Below are positions 34,622 through 47,386 of a stretch of 64,000 nt of DNA, piece by piece; the first letter of the stretch is position 1; the number at the start of each line of letters is the position of its first letter. Below the pieces are notes generated by a model. The model worked only from the letters and a program-made list of their open reading frames with translations, was not told where the DNA came from and made no database searches. The position numbers and the translations under genes were made by a program. Source of the DNA: Lactifluus volemus. Lineage: Eukaryota; Basidiomycota; Agaricomycetes; Russulales; Russulaceae. The stretch is from NCBI GenBank assembly GCA_022376515.1, contig WTXI01000018.1:372001-436000 (forward strand), written 5' to 3'.

Positions 34622-37600
34622 GACTCGATGGGTTTGCTTTGTTGTTTGTTGTGTTGTGTCTCGACACTGTCGGTGGCTGAGTCTGAATCCGAATTGGCGT
34701 AATGGCTAATGGGCAGTCGAGGACGGGAGCGGATGCGATCGTAACTAGTCGGCAAATGGAACTAACTTGGGGGGTATTGGTTTTCGGATGAGACTGAGAA
34801 TGGTTATCGGGTTGGGAGTGGGTTGATAGTTCGTTCAGTTTCTGGGACGTGTCGAGTTCGTGTCGGAAGAAAGAAAAAGAAAAGAAATAGAAGAAAAAAA
34901 GAAAAGAAAAAAGAAAAGAAATAAAAGAGAGAAAGAGCAAGACTACGACTCTCACTTGCAAAGTGGCACAGCCCAAGACCGGATCCCTCCGACTTTATAT
35001 TCCCTCCCCGCTTTTCATCGAGCCATTTACCCGGTATTCGCCCTTTTCAGTCAGTCACCACCTTCCCTCGAGGCATCAACTACTCTCACTCTACCCCCCC
35101 CACTCGCACATCCACACACACACACGAGGCTACCAAACACTCCATCCCTCCAAATAATTCCAACACGAGGTTTCAACTTCCGCCGTGCTAGTCCATTTGC
35201 GTGGCACCCACATCCCATCGGATGCACTGAATCTATCCATCCTTAACCTCCTTTTAGACCTATTTCGATAAAATGAAATTCTTGTCTTTATCTCCGATCC
35301 ACACGCGCTAATCCCTTTCCGGTTTTCACTCCCTACCCAGGGACGTTCTCTTACGATCGTGCTCAAGATACACAATCGATCTCTCCGTCTGTACCTCACC
35401 CCCACACCCACCCACTCTCTTTCCTTCCAACTAGAAAAGTCCTCGAGTCCCTTCCATATGTCACCTGCCCAGGCCATGCTCCCCCATCCCCATCTGAGAT
35501 AGAACCGAGGAAGGGGAAGGGGGAAGCAAACGGGCACAGACGGCCACCATCCCCCGCACGCGCGCTCTAGATAGTGTCAACAACGGGCTTGATGCCTGCC
35601 CAATCAGCTCCATCAAATGCCCGTACTACGGTACTGCCTGCACAGCCTTATTTTTGGGTCAAACGCCCATGTGAACACCCTTTTTTTTTTGGTTTATCTC
35701 TCTCTACAGGACCGCCTCCTCGTGCTGCGTAAACACATTCCCAACTGCGGTCTGCGCAACCACGGGGGGTGGTACCGGTCGGCACTAAACCATAGAGAAG
35801 TTAAAAGAGTCCTTTGTCCGTTTACGTTGGGACTTGGCGAAACGGGGGGGAAGTTTCGTCAGAAAAGTGGTTTCGAGAATGTGTGGGGGGTTCGAAAGCG
35901 CGGGTGTGGCCAGCTTAGGCAATCCCCAAGATCAGATCCATAACGCGAACAGGCACCACAAAAATTCGAGTCCGTCCTATCGGTCCAACAACAAGCGCTT
36001 CCCAAGTACGTGTAAACAAGTATTTTTCCGCGCCCCCCCCGTCGGATACAACGAGGCTTTGGGTCCGCCTTGACCCGCCCGCCCTTGCCCCGTCCGTTGT
36101 TCCGGACGATTCATTCATTACGTTCAAAAGGTTTCATTTATATATGTATAAATTTCGAGTCATCGTTTTGGAACGATAAATTGAGTGAATAACTGCGCTG
36201 GGCGCGCGATGGGCTGCCCATAATCCCGTCCTTGGCGGGATCACACGCACGTGAAAAAAAAAAAAAGACATAAGAATTACAAAAAAAGATAAGAGAAAAT
36301 CTCCGCGCGCCACAATAACACCAACAACCCACCAGGTGTGCAATTTCTTCCTGTCCGTTCGGTTTTGGGTACAAGTCTTGCATGGTTAAGAAAAAAGAGA
36401 TCACGGGAACGGAGCTTTTTCATTTTATTTTAGGTCGATCTATCATAAAACGACCCCCCCAACACGCTCACCTATGGGATGGCCTAGCCACCAAACTATG
36501 AAAAAACGCCTTTATTATGCCCTTCCATTCTTTCCTTCGCCAATAGAAGTTGTTCCCGCCATAAAATTCTTGGTATTTATTTATTTTTTGTTTCCGCCCT
36601 GTGATTGCTGACCAATCGAATTTATTGGACCCCGTCACATGAGTGTACCATTTCTTCTCACGAACGAAAAAAACGAACCCCCGATAGCGTTGTGGCGCTC
36701 CCCTTCCCTCCCCCGGACCAAAACGTTAACCGAATTTCCTTTTCTTTTTGTATTTCCATTTCATAATTTCCCCTTCTTTTTCCTCTTTCCGCTCATCGCT
36801 CCACTTTTTAATGGCGTGACTTCCCCTCCTCCTCTCTCCCCACACAACAACCTCCGTTTCGTTTTCATGTGCGAGATAACATGACTAGACTAGTTGACTG
36901 AAATGGACTGGTGCCGTGTTCGCCAAGATCAACGAGAAACAAAACACCAAAAAAAGAGGGTACATACTTCGAATGGTGTGCAAACAGATTGCCTCCTCAC
37001 AATCTCGCAGCCTCCGCGCACTGCCACCGGTCACTCCATATCCCCATTTTTCCGTCTCCGTCCCTTTCGTAGACGCGCGCGCGGCGCCGTTACCTGCATG
37101 CTGAGCACAAGTCATGTGCCATCGGTGTAAAATTCTCGGCCACCCACCCAGCTGCCGTTACTGTACCCATAGAATGCCGGTACTCCATGCAAAGACATAG
37201 ACATTGTCTCTCTCGAACATTTTCTTCTCCCCTCCTGAATGCATGTTGACGATGCACGTTGTTGGTGTCCTCGATTCCGCGCTCCGCACGGCGCCCGCAT
37301 CCCGCACGCCCGCATTTTTTTCACGACACAGCGGGGCCGTAAGTGCGTGGCCCAGGGGCTTATAATCGTATGTTGGCTAGGACAGGTCGAGGAGAATGAA
37401 GCCAAAAAGCCGGAAAGGGCGCGCGGACTAGTCTTGCACGAGTCTATGGCGTCCAATTTGCTTTTTTCCCTATCGCACCACCGCCACCGCCGATTAAACA
37501 TCGTGGTGATGGGTGGTGCAAGGGATTCCTTATTGTCAGCGCAAGAGTTCTGAACGCTTATCCCACACGAGGCCGAACCGGCGGAGAAATAAGAGAAAGA

Positions 37601-40560
37601 CTGGGGGAGAGAAGCGCGTCTTCTGAGCGCGCGTGTCTGTAGATCTGACTATCCTGTCCTAATTCGATCAACTCGGATGATTTTGATTCGTCTATTTCCG
37701 TCTTGTGGGAGTGAGGATGTTCTTTTATCGAACGAAAGGAAAACGATAGATAAGAAGGAGTCGGTGGCAAAAAGTAGACGCGTACCGCCGGTGGGATCGA
37801 TCACGAGGTCATTCTATTTTTGGTACGATTGCCCGACAACGAGGCACAGAAGTGGGCCTTAAGTTCGATAAACAAACGCCTGTAGAACCTTCGCTTCGAG
37901 TGCGTGAGCCAGACTTGAGGGAGGGAGGTGTCCCCTTGGGCCGATCATGGGTGATCAATGGAGCAGGCACGCGCGCCGTCCGGGTGTTCTAGGCTTCCAT
38001 CCAATCCAACCCCCTCCCAGGGGAACAAGCGAGGCGAAGCGAGTTGACGCCCGTCAAATGGGTTTCCCAAACCGTCGGTACTGTAATACAGTTACAGCGT
38101 CTTCTGTCAGTTTAGTTCTGGTTTTCCCCCACACAGACACATTGCGAAGCGAGGAAAAGAGATTTCCCAAGATCCCACTTTCTCGTAAGGGTCCGCGAAA
38201 CGAAACAAATATTATTATTTTTTTACTTGTACGGACTCACGTGGGGCTCTTTCGGTTCCTGCTGCTGCTAACTTCTTCTTCTTCTTCTTTTGGGTTCCCG
38301 TCCACGGATTCGTTTCTCAGGGCCCTCATCCCCCACCGACTGATTGGGTTCATGTGTGAGGAGCGCGCAGCACCGTAGCTGGCAGGAGATACGCGAGGTG
38401 TGTACGAGGGGAGGCATCCATTCATCCGTACCTAGAGATACGAGACAGGAGCAAGGAGTCAAGCTCTCCTCCTCCTCCGAGCAAGGGGGGAGGGAGCGGA
38501 GGAGGGTGGTGGAGAAAGGGTACGAGAGATTTGCCGACGAGCGCCGAGAGGCTCAACCAAATTTGGCACTCCATTCACACGTGTATCAGTCACATGCCAC
38601 AGCTCACCACTAGAAGCCTGTTGTGGCGTTGTGTTTTTTTTTTTCTTGAGTAAACGTGCTCGACGTGTTCCATACACACTCGCGAACTCGGTGCAGCTGC
38701 ACGGCCGTGTCTAACTTTCGGAGTGAGTGAGTGAGAGAACCGGAAATCTACGGAGAGTAAGTGTGATGCTTGTGCCACCCCCTAGTACACACACACCGAT
38801 CTACTGCAGTCCCCAGAGGTTACGATCAAACGAAACGGGTTTTATTTTGGGTGAAATCATAACAGGGAATTCATTCAGAAAAACGGTGGTAATGCTTAAA
38901 AAGTTGGGGAATTGTAAAGCGTTTTAACCCTTTCATGTTGTCATGGACCAGCGCAGTTGCGCAGAGCGTTCGACCTGGCCAGAGGTCCGTCACTTCTCTC
39001 TCGCAGTAAGCACACACCGAAAAGTGGGACGTGTGCACTGCAACCCATTGATCGTTATTTTCTGGGCAATCGGGGAGCCTTAATTGAGCGAAAAAAAGGG
39101 TGATCGAATGGTATCAACCCACGTTTCAACCCTGGCTGCTGCTGGAGGTGAACAACAACACCTTTTTTTTTTCTTCACAGCGAAAAGAGCTCAAAAAGCC
39201 AAACCAGTGCAAGTGCCAAAGTTTTCAAATCGGCTTTTCGGCGTTGATCCGACAAGTTAACCACCTCGTCACGATATCACGCCCCATACGTTTTTGGGGG
39301 AGTTGGGGGTAGGAAAGGGATTAAAAGAAATCACACAAAATCGCGGAACAGCGCCGAAAGCCTCGTTTTCACAAACAGACAGACGGATGGACAACATCTG
39401 TCTGTGGTGGCCAGTTTTGCGAGCTGATTGATGATGGGGGCTGCTGTTGTTGCGCTTGTCGGCGGAAGAGCCTCTGTAGGCGGAAGGAACTTGGCCTTAT
39501 AGTTTTAGTTCCAAACTTCCAAGGATGGAAGAAATGTCCGCTAATGGCTCAGTTGCGACCACTTTAGACCGCACAACACACACACATGCGCGCGCGCAGC
39601 GCCAACTTGAAGTTACTTGCCTACTTTTGCCTAAAGGGCGCGCGCGATCCGTTCCCCATCTAAAGCCGCGTGTTTCCGCATTTTCCTCAAACTCTTCACC
39701 CCAACAAACAAAAAAGGATAAAAACACGTGCTTTAAATCCCCCCTTAGGGCCTTGCCTTTTAAACCCTGGTGCGTGAAAGGGAAAAAAAAAAAAAACACG
39801 TGCAGTAGAGGTCCGTCGGATAAACGGAACCGAAGGGAGCAGCCCCACTGTAAGATGGCTCTTCAAGATCTGAGGCTCAGTTAGTTAGGCGACTTGGATC
39901 TCGGAAAGAGAGGGGTAAAAAAAAGGCAGGGAAAAAGGTCAAGAGTACAATCGTTGTCCTGCCACCCCGCGCTCAGTATCAGCTGTGCATATGCGCAGCG
40001 CGGGATCGCCCTACTTGGGCTTTTGTGTGTGTGTCCCAAGACAACCCCATTTTTTTTTGGATTTATACCAGGAGTAGCAAAAGACGCAAACTGTATATAT
40101 TTCTGCCGATAAACCATGACTTGCGGAAGCAGACGACTATTTGGCTTAGTACTGTACGGCTCTCCGATAAACGGACGGGGTCGGCACAGCATCCGCACAG
40201 AAGTTCTGGTCCTGGCACAGCAGATCCGGCAATCATATCTGGTAGATAGGCTCCGAGACGGAGAGAGGATCTTCTGAACTTGAAGGGAAGGGACCGCGAA
40301 TACGGTAAAGCAGTACGAAAACGTTGCACTGCTGTTTACCATTTACATTTTCAATGCATTTCCCGACCCGGAACCGCGATATCGCGAGGGAGGAAAGGGG
40401 TAAGAGGGAACGAACACGTACGGTATGCGGGAGGGACGGAAACAACGACCGCACCAGTCAGCGGATTGTTTAATGGTCGCTCCGGGGGGTGGGGGAGGCA
40501 CACACACACACAAACCTCGCGCTTCCTGCTTCCACGCCCATATGGTCCCGCATCCGCACC
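34622..40560. other. about 6 kb without a recognisable gene
   Basis: This contains the upstream region of the C2H2 gene, with a 60-bp A/G-only tract (34865-34930), CT-rich and CA-rich stretches near 35090-35125, many T or A homopolymers and GC-poor segments. Open frames up to about 190 codons exist on both strands but are mutually overlapping, unspliced and domain-free. I see no tRNA cloverleaf, rRNA or transposon ends. It could hold long UTRs, a long non-coding RNA or a large regulatory region. Confidence 0.5.
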
Positions 40561-41452
40561 TCAACTCGCCTTCTTCTCCTTGTCCTTGTCCTCCACCTCA
40601 AGCTCGCTCCTTGCTCTCCTCGCCGCATCCTCAACCGTCCTCCACACCCACGGCAACACTCCACACGTTCCAACGCCCAACACTCCGAGCAACGTCCATA
40701 TTACGGGTATCACGGACATCGGTAGCACGCCTAGTACGAGCGGTTCGACCAATACGATGAGCGACACCATCCCACTTTTTCTTCGACTGCCACAGAAGAA
40801 TAAGGTACGCGGATTCCCGCAGCGTGAGATGGATTTGCGCGATGTAAAGTCTTGCCATGCGCGCTGATGAGGAAGCGGAGGCGCGTTCGGATGTACGACC
40901 AGTGACAGTCAGTACGGGGTACAGAGTGAGTGCAACTTGCACTGGGTGCTATTCGTTTTTATTAGTTTGTAAGATTTGATTCGAAAAAAAAGTCATCGTT
41001 GAAACCCTTACGGATGCGGGCCAGGACACCCTCAACGTGAACTTGTCGTACCTCATCCATTCCTCTCCATCGAGGTCGAGGTCGATGGCGATCCAGAGGT
41101 CATGTGGCATAACAAGCGACGACGCTCGAATAACAAAAGTATATCGTCGTTATTGACAACGTCGCAGAGTGGATTCTGGATGCTTCCAAGTGGCGCAGGT
41201 GTTCTATCACGCACAGTTATTTCATTCGAGCCTGGTGGAGGACAGTCCTGGCACGGTCAGTTGACAAAAAAAAAAAGTCGCAGGATGATTGTTTACCAGT
41301 TTCCTCCAAGTGGCACTACTGGAATCGGTTTCCCTGCTGTGAAATTGATGATTTCGGTATTCGCAAGAGTTTGGAGTGCATAATGGCCCAGGAGTGGTAA
41401 CAGGGTGAGAAAAGCAAGTACATCCTGACTTAGCGCCCTGGCGAATTTCCAT
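40561..41452 (-). CDS. type I membrane protein, possibly PIG-X/PBN1-like
   Basis: A minus-strand gene with an apparent signal peptide (DVLAFLTLLPLLGHYAL), then TEIINFTAGKPIPVVPLGGN (NFT is a potential glycosylation site), an exon with PPPGSNEITVRDRTPAPLG, a segment DLDLDGEEWMRYDKFTLRVS followed by WPAS, and a C-terminal membrane segment (MSVIPVIWTLLGVLGVGTCG) with a short basic/acidic tail ending DKEKKAS (stop at 40561). The topology and the FTLRVSWPAS motif would suit PIG-X/Pbn1, the ER subunit of GPI mannosyltransferase I, but this is a weak assignment. The frame is interrupted. Its start lies 57 bp beyond the stop of the UNC93-like gene. Confidence 0.5.
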
Positions 41453-41508
41453 ATTTGAAAAAAGTGATTTATTATAAAAATACGAGACAGAAAAGAAAAA
41501 AGTAGTAG

Positions 41509-43340
41509 CTAAGGTGCTCGGTCCTCATTTTCCTTCTCAATAGACGATCTTTCCTTCTCATCCGCGACACTCTTTTGTGAATCTGCCGTCTTCGCACCAG
41601 CACCATCGACATACACCGTCTCCTCCTCCGTGTATGACGTATCCTTAATACCCCAAATTACGATGCCTGCCAGCGGGAACGACACGAGCATCATAAGCCA
41701 ACTCGCCAGCAGCTCATTTAGGAACGGTGTAGAAGTGGCATCCATGCCGAACGAGCCCGCTCCACCAGCTGATTGGATTGCCTTGTAAAAGCCGGTGAAG
41801 CGCGCGAGGGTAAACGGGTCGTTCGAGATGGCGCCCATAATCCAATATGCGAGGGCCTGGTATGCCGCATCACCGAAAAAGACTGCGTGTGTGCGCTATC
41901 GTCAAGCAAACGAAATTTTTTTTTGTTCTAAAGCAACGTACAGAAGAAGAAGAGGGCGCCCTTGGACTTGTACGCGCTATCAGTGTAGTGCTGCTTGCCG
42001 CGCGGGGTACGGTCGAACTTGACTTGCCAAGCGAGAGCACAGGACCAGACGACAATCGTCACAATGGCGACGAAGGCCAGACCGAGGAATCCACGCGTTC
42101 GCCGTCTAAAGTGGGAACCATCGAGGACAAAGAAACCGACCACAAGGGCGCCCACAATGGCACCGACGCCTTCGAGAGTAGCATTCAACGCACCTACAGA
42201 AATGACGTGGGCCAGGGTCAAGGCCGAGAAATTTGGAAGAGACCAAAGAAAAAATACGCACGAGTTGGACCGTCAAAGTAAAATGCATTGATTGCGCCCT
42301 GGTACGCGTAAAAGTAGTTGCTTGCGAAGAACATGGGCGCCAATAGGAGGATGCGTTTGTCCTTGAGCACTTTGACAAAGTTACGTAGTTCTTGCCGCAC
42401 AGATGTGGACGCCGCGACCTTTACCAATGTGCCATCCGCGCGTACGATCGCGCTGGGAGGCAGAATAAACACCGTCGCCGCGGTACCCATAAACATGATG
42501 ATGATAAACGCCTGGCTGGGACATAAGCGGGGATTGAAGAGGCCAACAAGAAGCGTACCAAGTACGTCGAGGTTGAGACGGCGCTGAGTTTTCCAGAACG
42601 GATGTTGATTGCGAGAGCAATGATAGAGCCGATAAACGAGCCAAATTGGAAGATTGCCCAGAAAATGCCGAATGCTTTTCCCTTGTCTTTTTCGAGTGGA
42701 TAACTCATCATGATAGAACCCTGAGCAGACCATAGCAACGCGGCGGACACGCCGAGCACAGCACCAGCGAATATAAGAAACCAGCGGGTTCCCTGCGTTT
42801 GAAAGCTAGAATCGGACGCGCTAAGCAACTTGAGATAGACTGACCGGTCGAAAACTCACCACCACAATGAACCAATGTATAACGAATAGCCAAGCGAGCC
42901 GATAGCAAGGGTCAGACGGGGTCCAAGTACTATGGGTAAGGAAGGACCATAAGGGTCATGTGCTTATCATTATTAATGATTCAAAGACACACAGTTATTG
43001 ATCCCTCCGGAACGAGACCAGTAAGCGCGAACATGCCATAGAGGACACCATTTGATATGTCCGACAAGGCCGTATCTTGTGTACCACCGGCGCCCAGGTT
43101 AGATACGGCACTAAACATGCCGACCGTGGCAAAACTGATAATCCCTACAACAGATAGAAGAAGCATGTTTAGGCGCCGGTATCTCATGAGATGGAGATAG
43201 GGCCAGCTTGGTAGCAGTTTACAGACCGACTATGACAACCTGAGCCATTGGGGATCTAACGCAACGTGATTAGTTGAATATCAGGACGATGCGAGCAAGA
43301 CTCACTTGTACCATGCTGGAAGGGTGGTGGCCTGGAACAT
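41509..43340 (-). CDS. UNC93-like major facilitator superfamily transporter
   Basis: A polytopic membrane protein. It starts MFQATTLPAWYK at 43340; an intron (GTGAGT..GTTAG) joins it to SPMAQVVIVG. Membrane segments include MLLLSVVGIISFATVGMF, the family-like FSAVSNLGAGGTQDTALSDI then SNGVLYGMFALTGLV, WFLIFAGAVLGVSAALLWSA, then SYPLEKDKGKAFGIFWAIFQ, QAFIIIMFMGTAATVFILPP and LASWLMMLVSFPLAGIVIWG. The C-terminus is a charged cytosolic tail ending KENEDRAP with a stop at 41509. Fungal UNC93-like proteins are putative transporters or regulators of uncertain substrate. Several short introns; small frame interruptions may be lost bases. Confidence 0.85.
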
Positions 43341-44410
43341 GATGATGATCTACGAGTGCGCGAGCGGAGGGGAAAGAGGATGTGCGGTATGTGGGGGAGG
43401 AAAGTGGGCATGACGGTCAAAGAGTGTTCTTTATATGATATAACCCTCCCCCGAAACACACATGTCGAGAAACCTAGAAGAAAAAGAAGAAATTATTTAT
43501 CGAAAAGTGGGTACCGCAACCACACGGTCTGATAACACCGCGGCGGACCTCATGGTTCATCGTTGATCTTCTTTTTCCTTTTCAAGCTGTAAAAAAAAAG
43601 TCCAGAATTTGTTGATTTATACCGACGACAAGAAGAGAAAACAAAACCGACTAACTTTGCCGAAAGGTGAAACAATCCCTCCTCCGTAGACGGGATTGTG
43701 TACGCGTGGTCTCCAGCGGTCTGACCGCTACAGAAAGAGGCCTCGACGTTAACCCTCGGTTATAGCCGATGGTTAGCCTTTACCTTTTGGGAACTCTTCT
43801 TGCTCCTTTCTGGGTCTTTCCAGTCTTGGGCTCTTCGTAAAGATGCCGTTGTGTTCCCCATAGAACATCAACATCCTACCGGTGAAATCAGATTCTAATA
43901 AGGTCCATTGCAACTGCCATAAGCCACGCATACTAATGATATTATGTACTCTAGGTAAGATACAGATAAGAGAGATATACGGCGGCCAATGCATGGCCGC
44001 CCGAGTCAGCAATAAATATGTCCCATGTGTGAATAACTATGGGCGTGGTTAGTATTTATTAAGTTAGCACTGTGGTTAGGGTCTATCATGGTAATTTGTG
44101 AGGTGAGACAAGTCCAGTCGGCTACCAGCCCTCAGCTGAGGCAAGCGAAAAAGGGTGCTCTCTAGTCGTCAGTACACTCAATTTCCATGCTTCGTGATGG
44201 CCTCGGGGTAATACCCGCGTATGGTACCGGGCACGCCGCCTGCGATCATGGCAACCACCTGAAAAGTAGGAATCGCAGGTCGGGATGGACGCCAAATCAT
44301 AACCCCCCTAGCTCCTGTACGTGCATGGTCAAGTCCAGGAAAGTTGCCTTTTTTTTTTCTTCAATTCTTGTTGATGCATATGACCCATTCATCGGCGCAG
44401 CGCAGGCCTA
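43341..44410. other. intergenic, no gene recognised
   Basis: This contains the upstream region of the UNC93-like gene and the 3' side of the C2H2 gene. A 79-codon minus-strand frame (43773-44012) has no domain and is left unassigned. Confidence 0.45.
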
Positions 44411-45274
44411 TCAGGTCGCATGCACACGTTGGTGCTGTAATAGGTTATCACGGCGCGCAAACGTCTTGCCGCATCCACAAGAGAAAGCTACAAAGAAACA
44501 CCCACATATCAGCCACACGAACGATGGGGAGAGGAGGGAGAACCTACGCTTCTCATGTGTATGCAATGACAGCACATGTCGTTTAAGGTGCTCCGCGCGG
44601 GCAAAACTTTTGGAACATCCCGGCACGATACAAATATGCGTGCGTTCCTGGGCCCCGTCAGAGTCAGGCACCCTACGGCCGCGACTCTTCTTGATCAAAT
44701 GGGGTACAGGAACGGGGAGTGGCACTCTATTACGTTGCGCACCACGGGAAACATTCGGTTTCGGGTCCGGAGCGACGGACGGGGCTCCAGCAGGAGGCGT
44801 CCACACCGGCGAAGCCTCCTCCTTGGCTCCGGGCTCGCTTTTAGCTGCATATAATTTCTTGATGGCGGCAGGTGGGGGGTCATCATTCTCGCTGTTCTCT
44901 TCTCGCTTCTGCTTGTTCTTCTTGGACTGCAAGAATAGGGGACATTTGCGACGTAAGCGTGCGGGGACGCGAGTCGGGCTCAACGGAGGAGCCGAAGCCG
45001 CGAAGGTTCTGGGGGACGGCGGTTCGGATGATGATATAGGTGATTCCATCGGCTCGGCGGATGATGTACGAGAGGATGGATTGGGTGGTGCGGAGGAAGA
45101 AACGGTAGATTCTCGGGCTGTGGTAGTGGAGGAAGTAGCTCCGGATGCATCATCGGGTGGCCTATTCTCGATGCGCAAACGCAATCGAGGCAAATCAAGG
45201 TTGCGACCGGCTCGCCTATCAGTGAGGTGGGCCGCAGGAAATAAGGTTGGTTTTACAGAGCCGTCGTCGGACAT
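44411..45274 (-). CDS. C2H2 zinc-finger transcription factor, second paralogue
   Basis: Probably starts [17 protein letters not shown] at 45274; the frame is open further upstream, but those codons look non-coding. A Ser/Pro/Thr-rich N-terminus and a Lys-rich block ([14 protein letters not shown]) precede [20 protein letters not shown] and two fingers: [20 protein letters not shown] (then LSLH) and, after a short intron, [20 protein letters not shown]. The stop is at 44411. The finger arrangement and the shared KKSRGRRVP motif make it a paralogue of the gene at 33174. An overlapping 457-codon frame on the plus strand (44187-45560) is an antisense shadow. Confidence 0.8.
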   Translation of the reverse strand: MSDDGSVKPTLFPAAHLTDRRAGRNLDLPRLRLRIENRPPDDASGATSSTTTARESTVSSSAPPNPSSRTSSAEPMESPISSSEPPSPRTFAASAPPLSPTRVPARLRRKCPLFLQSKKNKQKREENSENDDPPPAAIKKLYAAKSEPGAKEEASPVWTPPAGAPSVAPDPKPNVSRGAQRNRVPLPVPVPHLIKKSRGRRVPDSDGAQERTHICIVPGCSKSFARAEHLKRHVLSLHTHEKRRFSLLSPSFVWLICGCFFVAFSCGCGKTFARRDNLLQHQRVHAT

Positions 45275-47334
45275 TGCTATGCTGAGAAAATACACAGGCA
45301 AGAAAGATGGCGGGAGAATTATCAAAACATTGCAGATAAAGCGGGGTCCAGCTATTCTCGAACTGTATGAGAACAGCAGAGTATCTGAAATCGCTCGGCT
45401 TACCGGTAGTAGTGGTTGTCTTGTGTCGCCTCGCCTCTCCCCTGATATCGCTGCGTACACAGACTTCCGCAAGGAAGGGGGATCCGGACGCAAAATTTAC
45501 TGGGCTGTTACTTTTGTCTTTCCCTCCTCGGATTCAACAACTAGTTTAAATTGCTCTTGACCCAAGGTATCCAATGTTCATGAACTACCAGCTCCACTTA
45601 TAGAGCACGTATCGAATGGGAGGTCGTGTGTGTGACTCGGAATGACTTGAATGGATGAGGCGATGTGTTGTTGTTGTTGTTTACTCCCGATAGGACCACG
45701 TACCTAGGGCGTTTGCTTGAGACTTGACCCGCAGCGACGCCTCGTGCAAGAGAGAGACTTTTTTTCCATCATGGTGATGGGGTCAAGCCTGCCGCTCGAG
45801 CCGGGCGGCCCGACTGTTCTTCCGACCGAGATGGCATCACCCGTGGCTGTCGCAGCTGCGAGACTCAAGAGACATCAAGATTTTTCATCTAGTCCACCGT
45901 CAATCCAATTCACTTCCTTTACTGTGTCGAAGTCGTTCTATGTTTCGGACAAATAGTAGGCCTTCATACGGACTTCGCTACTGGTGTTATTATAATAATA
46001 AAACTCTGCCCTGACCAAATATGTCGACGCATCCTAAAAAGAGGGCTTGCGTTTTTCGAGATTTGTTCAATACTGCTTGCAAGAAAGTGTGTCTCTTTCG
46101 GCTGGCAGTTGGCTTTGAGAGCGTCTTCTACAGCACTGTAGAGAAACGGTTGGTAAACACCGACCTAAACCCCAGACGCCTGTATATTGATAGAGTATCA
46201 TCCCTCTGCTAATTTGAAGATGCTTGATCGCGTGCTACCACCTACGATCACGCGGGGCCACAAGCATCTGCTCACTTCACCCGGGTGAGAAGAATGATGT
46301 ATCACAGGTCTCTTTTGCTTTTGCATTCGTTAATGACTCGAATGACGCTTGGCGGCCTGGCCGCAGAAAAAAATCATGTGACATTAGAAGTATCATGACG
46401 GAAGTACAATGGGTCTCAGAGCTGAGAGTCTATCCTATCACTTATCACAAAGGACCACTGTACTATAGGTCTTCCGGGCTTCCGGGTATATCCATATTGC
46501 ATACCATTCCAGAACGACACTACTTAGTTTCTCGCTTGCGTGCTTCTGGAGTAGCTGGAAACAAATTCATCCCCAGGGCTGGCCTCGTCCAGTGCGCATG
46601 TTGCCCTAAGAACGCCTTTGGCAAACCAATAAGCCAGGTGATACGATGGCATCTGCAATAGGAGGCACAAACGACACACATATTCCTCACCAGGGGGATT
46701 TGCGCAAAAACTCGCGGGGCCAAAGGCTGTCACGGGTTCATATCTCGATAGACGGATGATCCCTCACGAAAGAGCAAGGAACCTTTCCTAACGTTCTCGG
46801 GTACATAACTTCCGTTCCAGAATCAGTTCGTCCAGCAAGAGAAGTCGAAGCTGGCATTAGTATCTGATGCAGTTACCAGGAATGGAGGAAGAGGCAATCA
46901 TGCGCGTGAGGATGGACATGGCTTTTGGACTCGGGGCAACCCCGAGGGGACAGGTAACTTTACGCACCACCGTATGATGCACGGGAGAATGTGGATGGGG
47001 AGTGAGGATGACGCTTTGCTGCTCCTTTATCGCGCAATTCGCGAAGGTACATTCAAATTCTTAATTACTGGTGGGAAGAAGTTTATGCGAATGAGTTAAT
47101 TGAACAACGGAGGACGGGAAGCCACAGTGCAGCACTGACCCAGAGGCAAAAAGCCAGGAGTGAGCCCGCAAGACACGAAACGGCAAAAATCGGTGGCGCA
47201 GAAGTGGTCCAGGATTGCTGCGAGTTGTGGAGGCACGACGAAGTTGGAAAGCAGAGCGAAGAGGCAAAAGGGCGTCACGTTGTCATAACCGTGCGAAGCG
47301 CGGCGGCGAGCAGAAATCGACGCGTACTGCACAT
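45275..47334. other. intergenic, no gene assigned
   Basis: About 2 kb. Frames at 45717-45956, 46021-46212 and 46224-46661 (plus strand) lack domains and I do not recognise them. No RNA gene was recognised before the U2 promoter. Confidence 0.45.
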
Positions 47335-47364
47335 GGTCCGTGCGCGACCACCAAACGTATATAA
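47335..47364 (+). promoter_or_regulatory. U2 copy 2 promoter: upstream element and TATA box
   Basis: GGTCCGTGCGCGACC lies at 47335-47349 and TATATAA at 47358-47364, that is -52 to -38 and about -29 relative to the assigned U2 start. The 15-mer is identical in sequence and position before U2 copy 1. The flanks between and around it differ, which supports functional constraint or very recent duplication. Confidence 0.65.
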
Positions 47365-47386
47365 GCCTCGCTCCCTGCTTTCTTTA

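Noticed and set aside
40280..40867. 195-codon open frame on the plus strand
   Set aside because: It runs partly antisense to the membrane-protein gene at 40561 and has no domain or splice logic.
44187..45560. 457-codon open frame on the plus strand
   Set aside because: It is antisense to the C2H2 gene, whose minus frame carries two complete zinc fingers; the plus frame has no domain.
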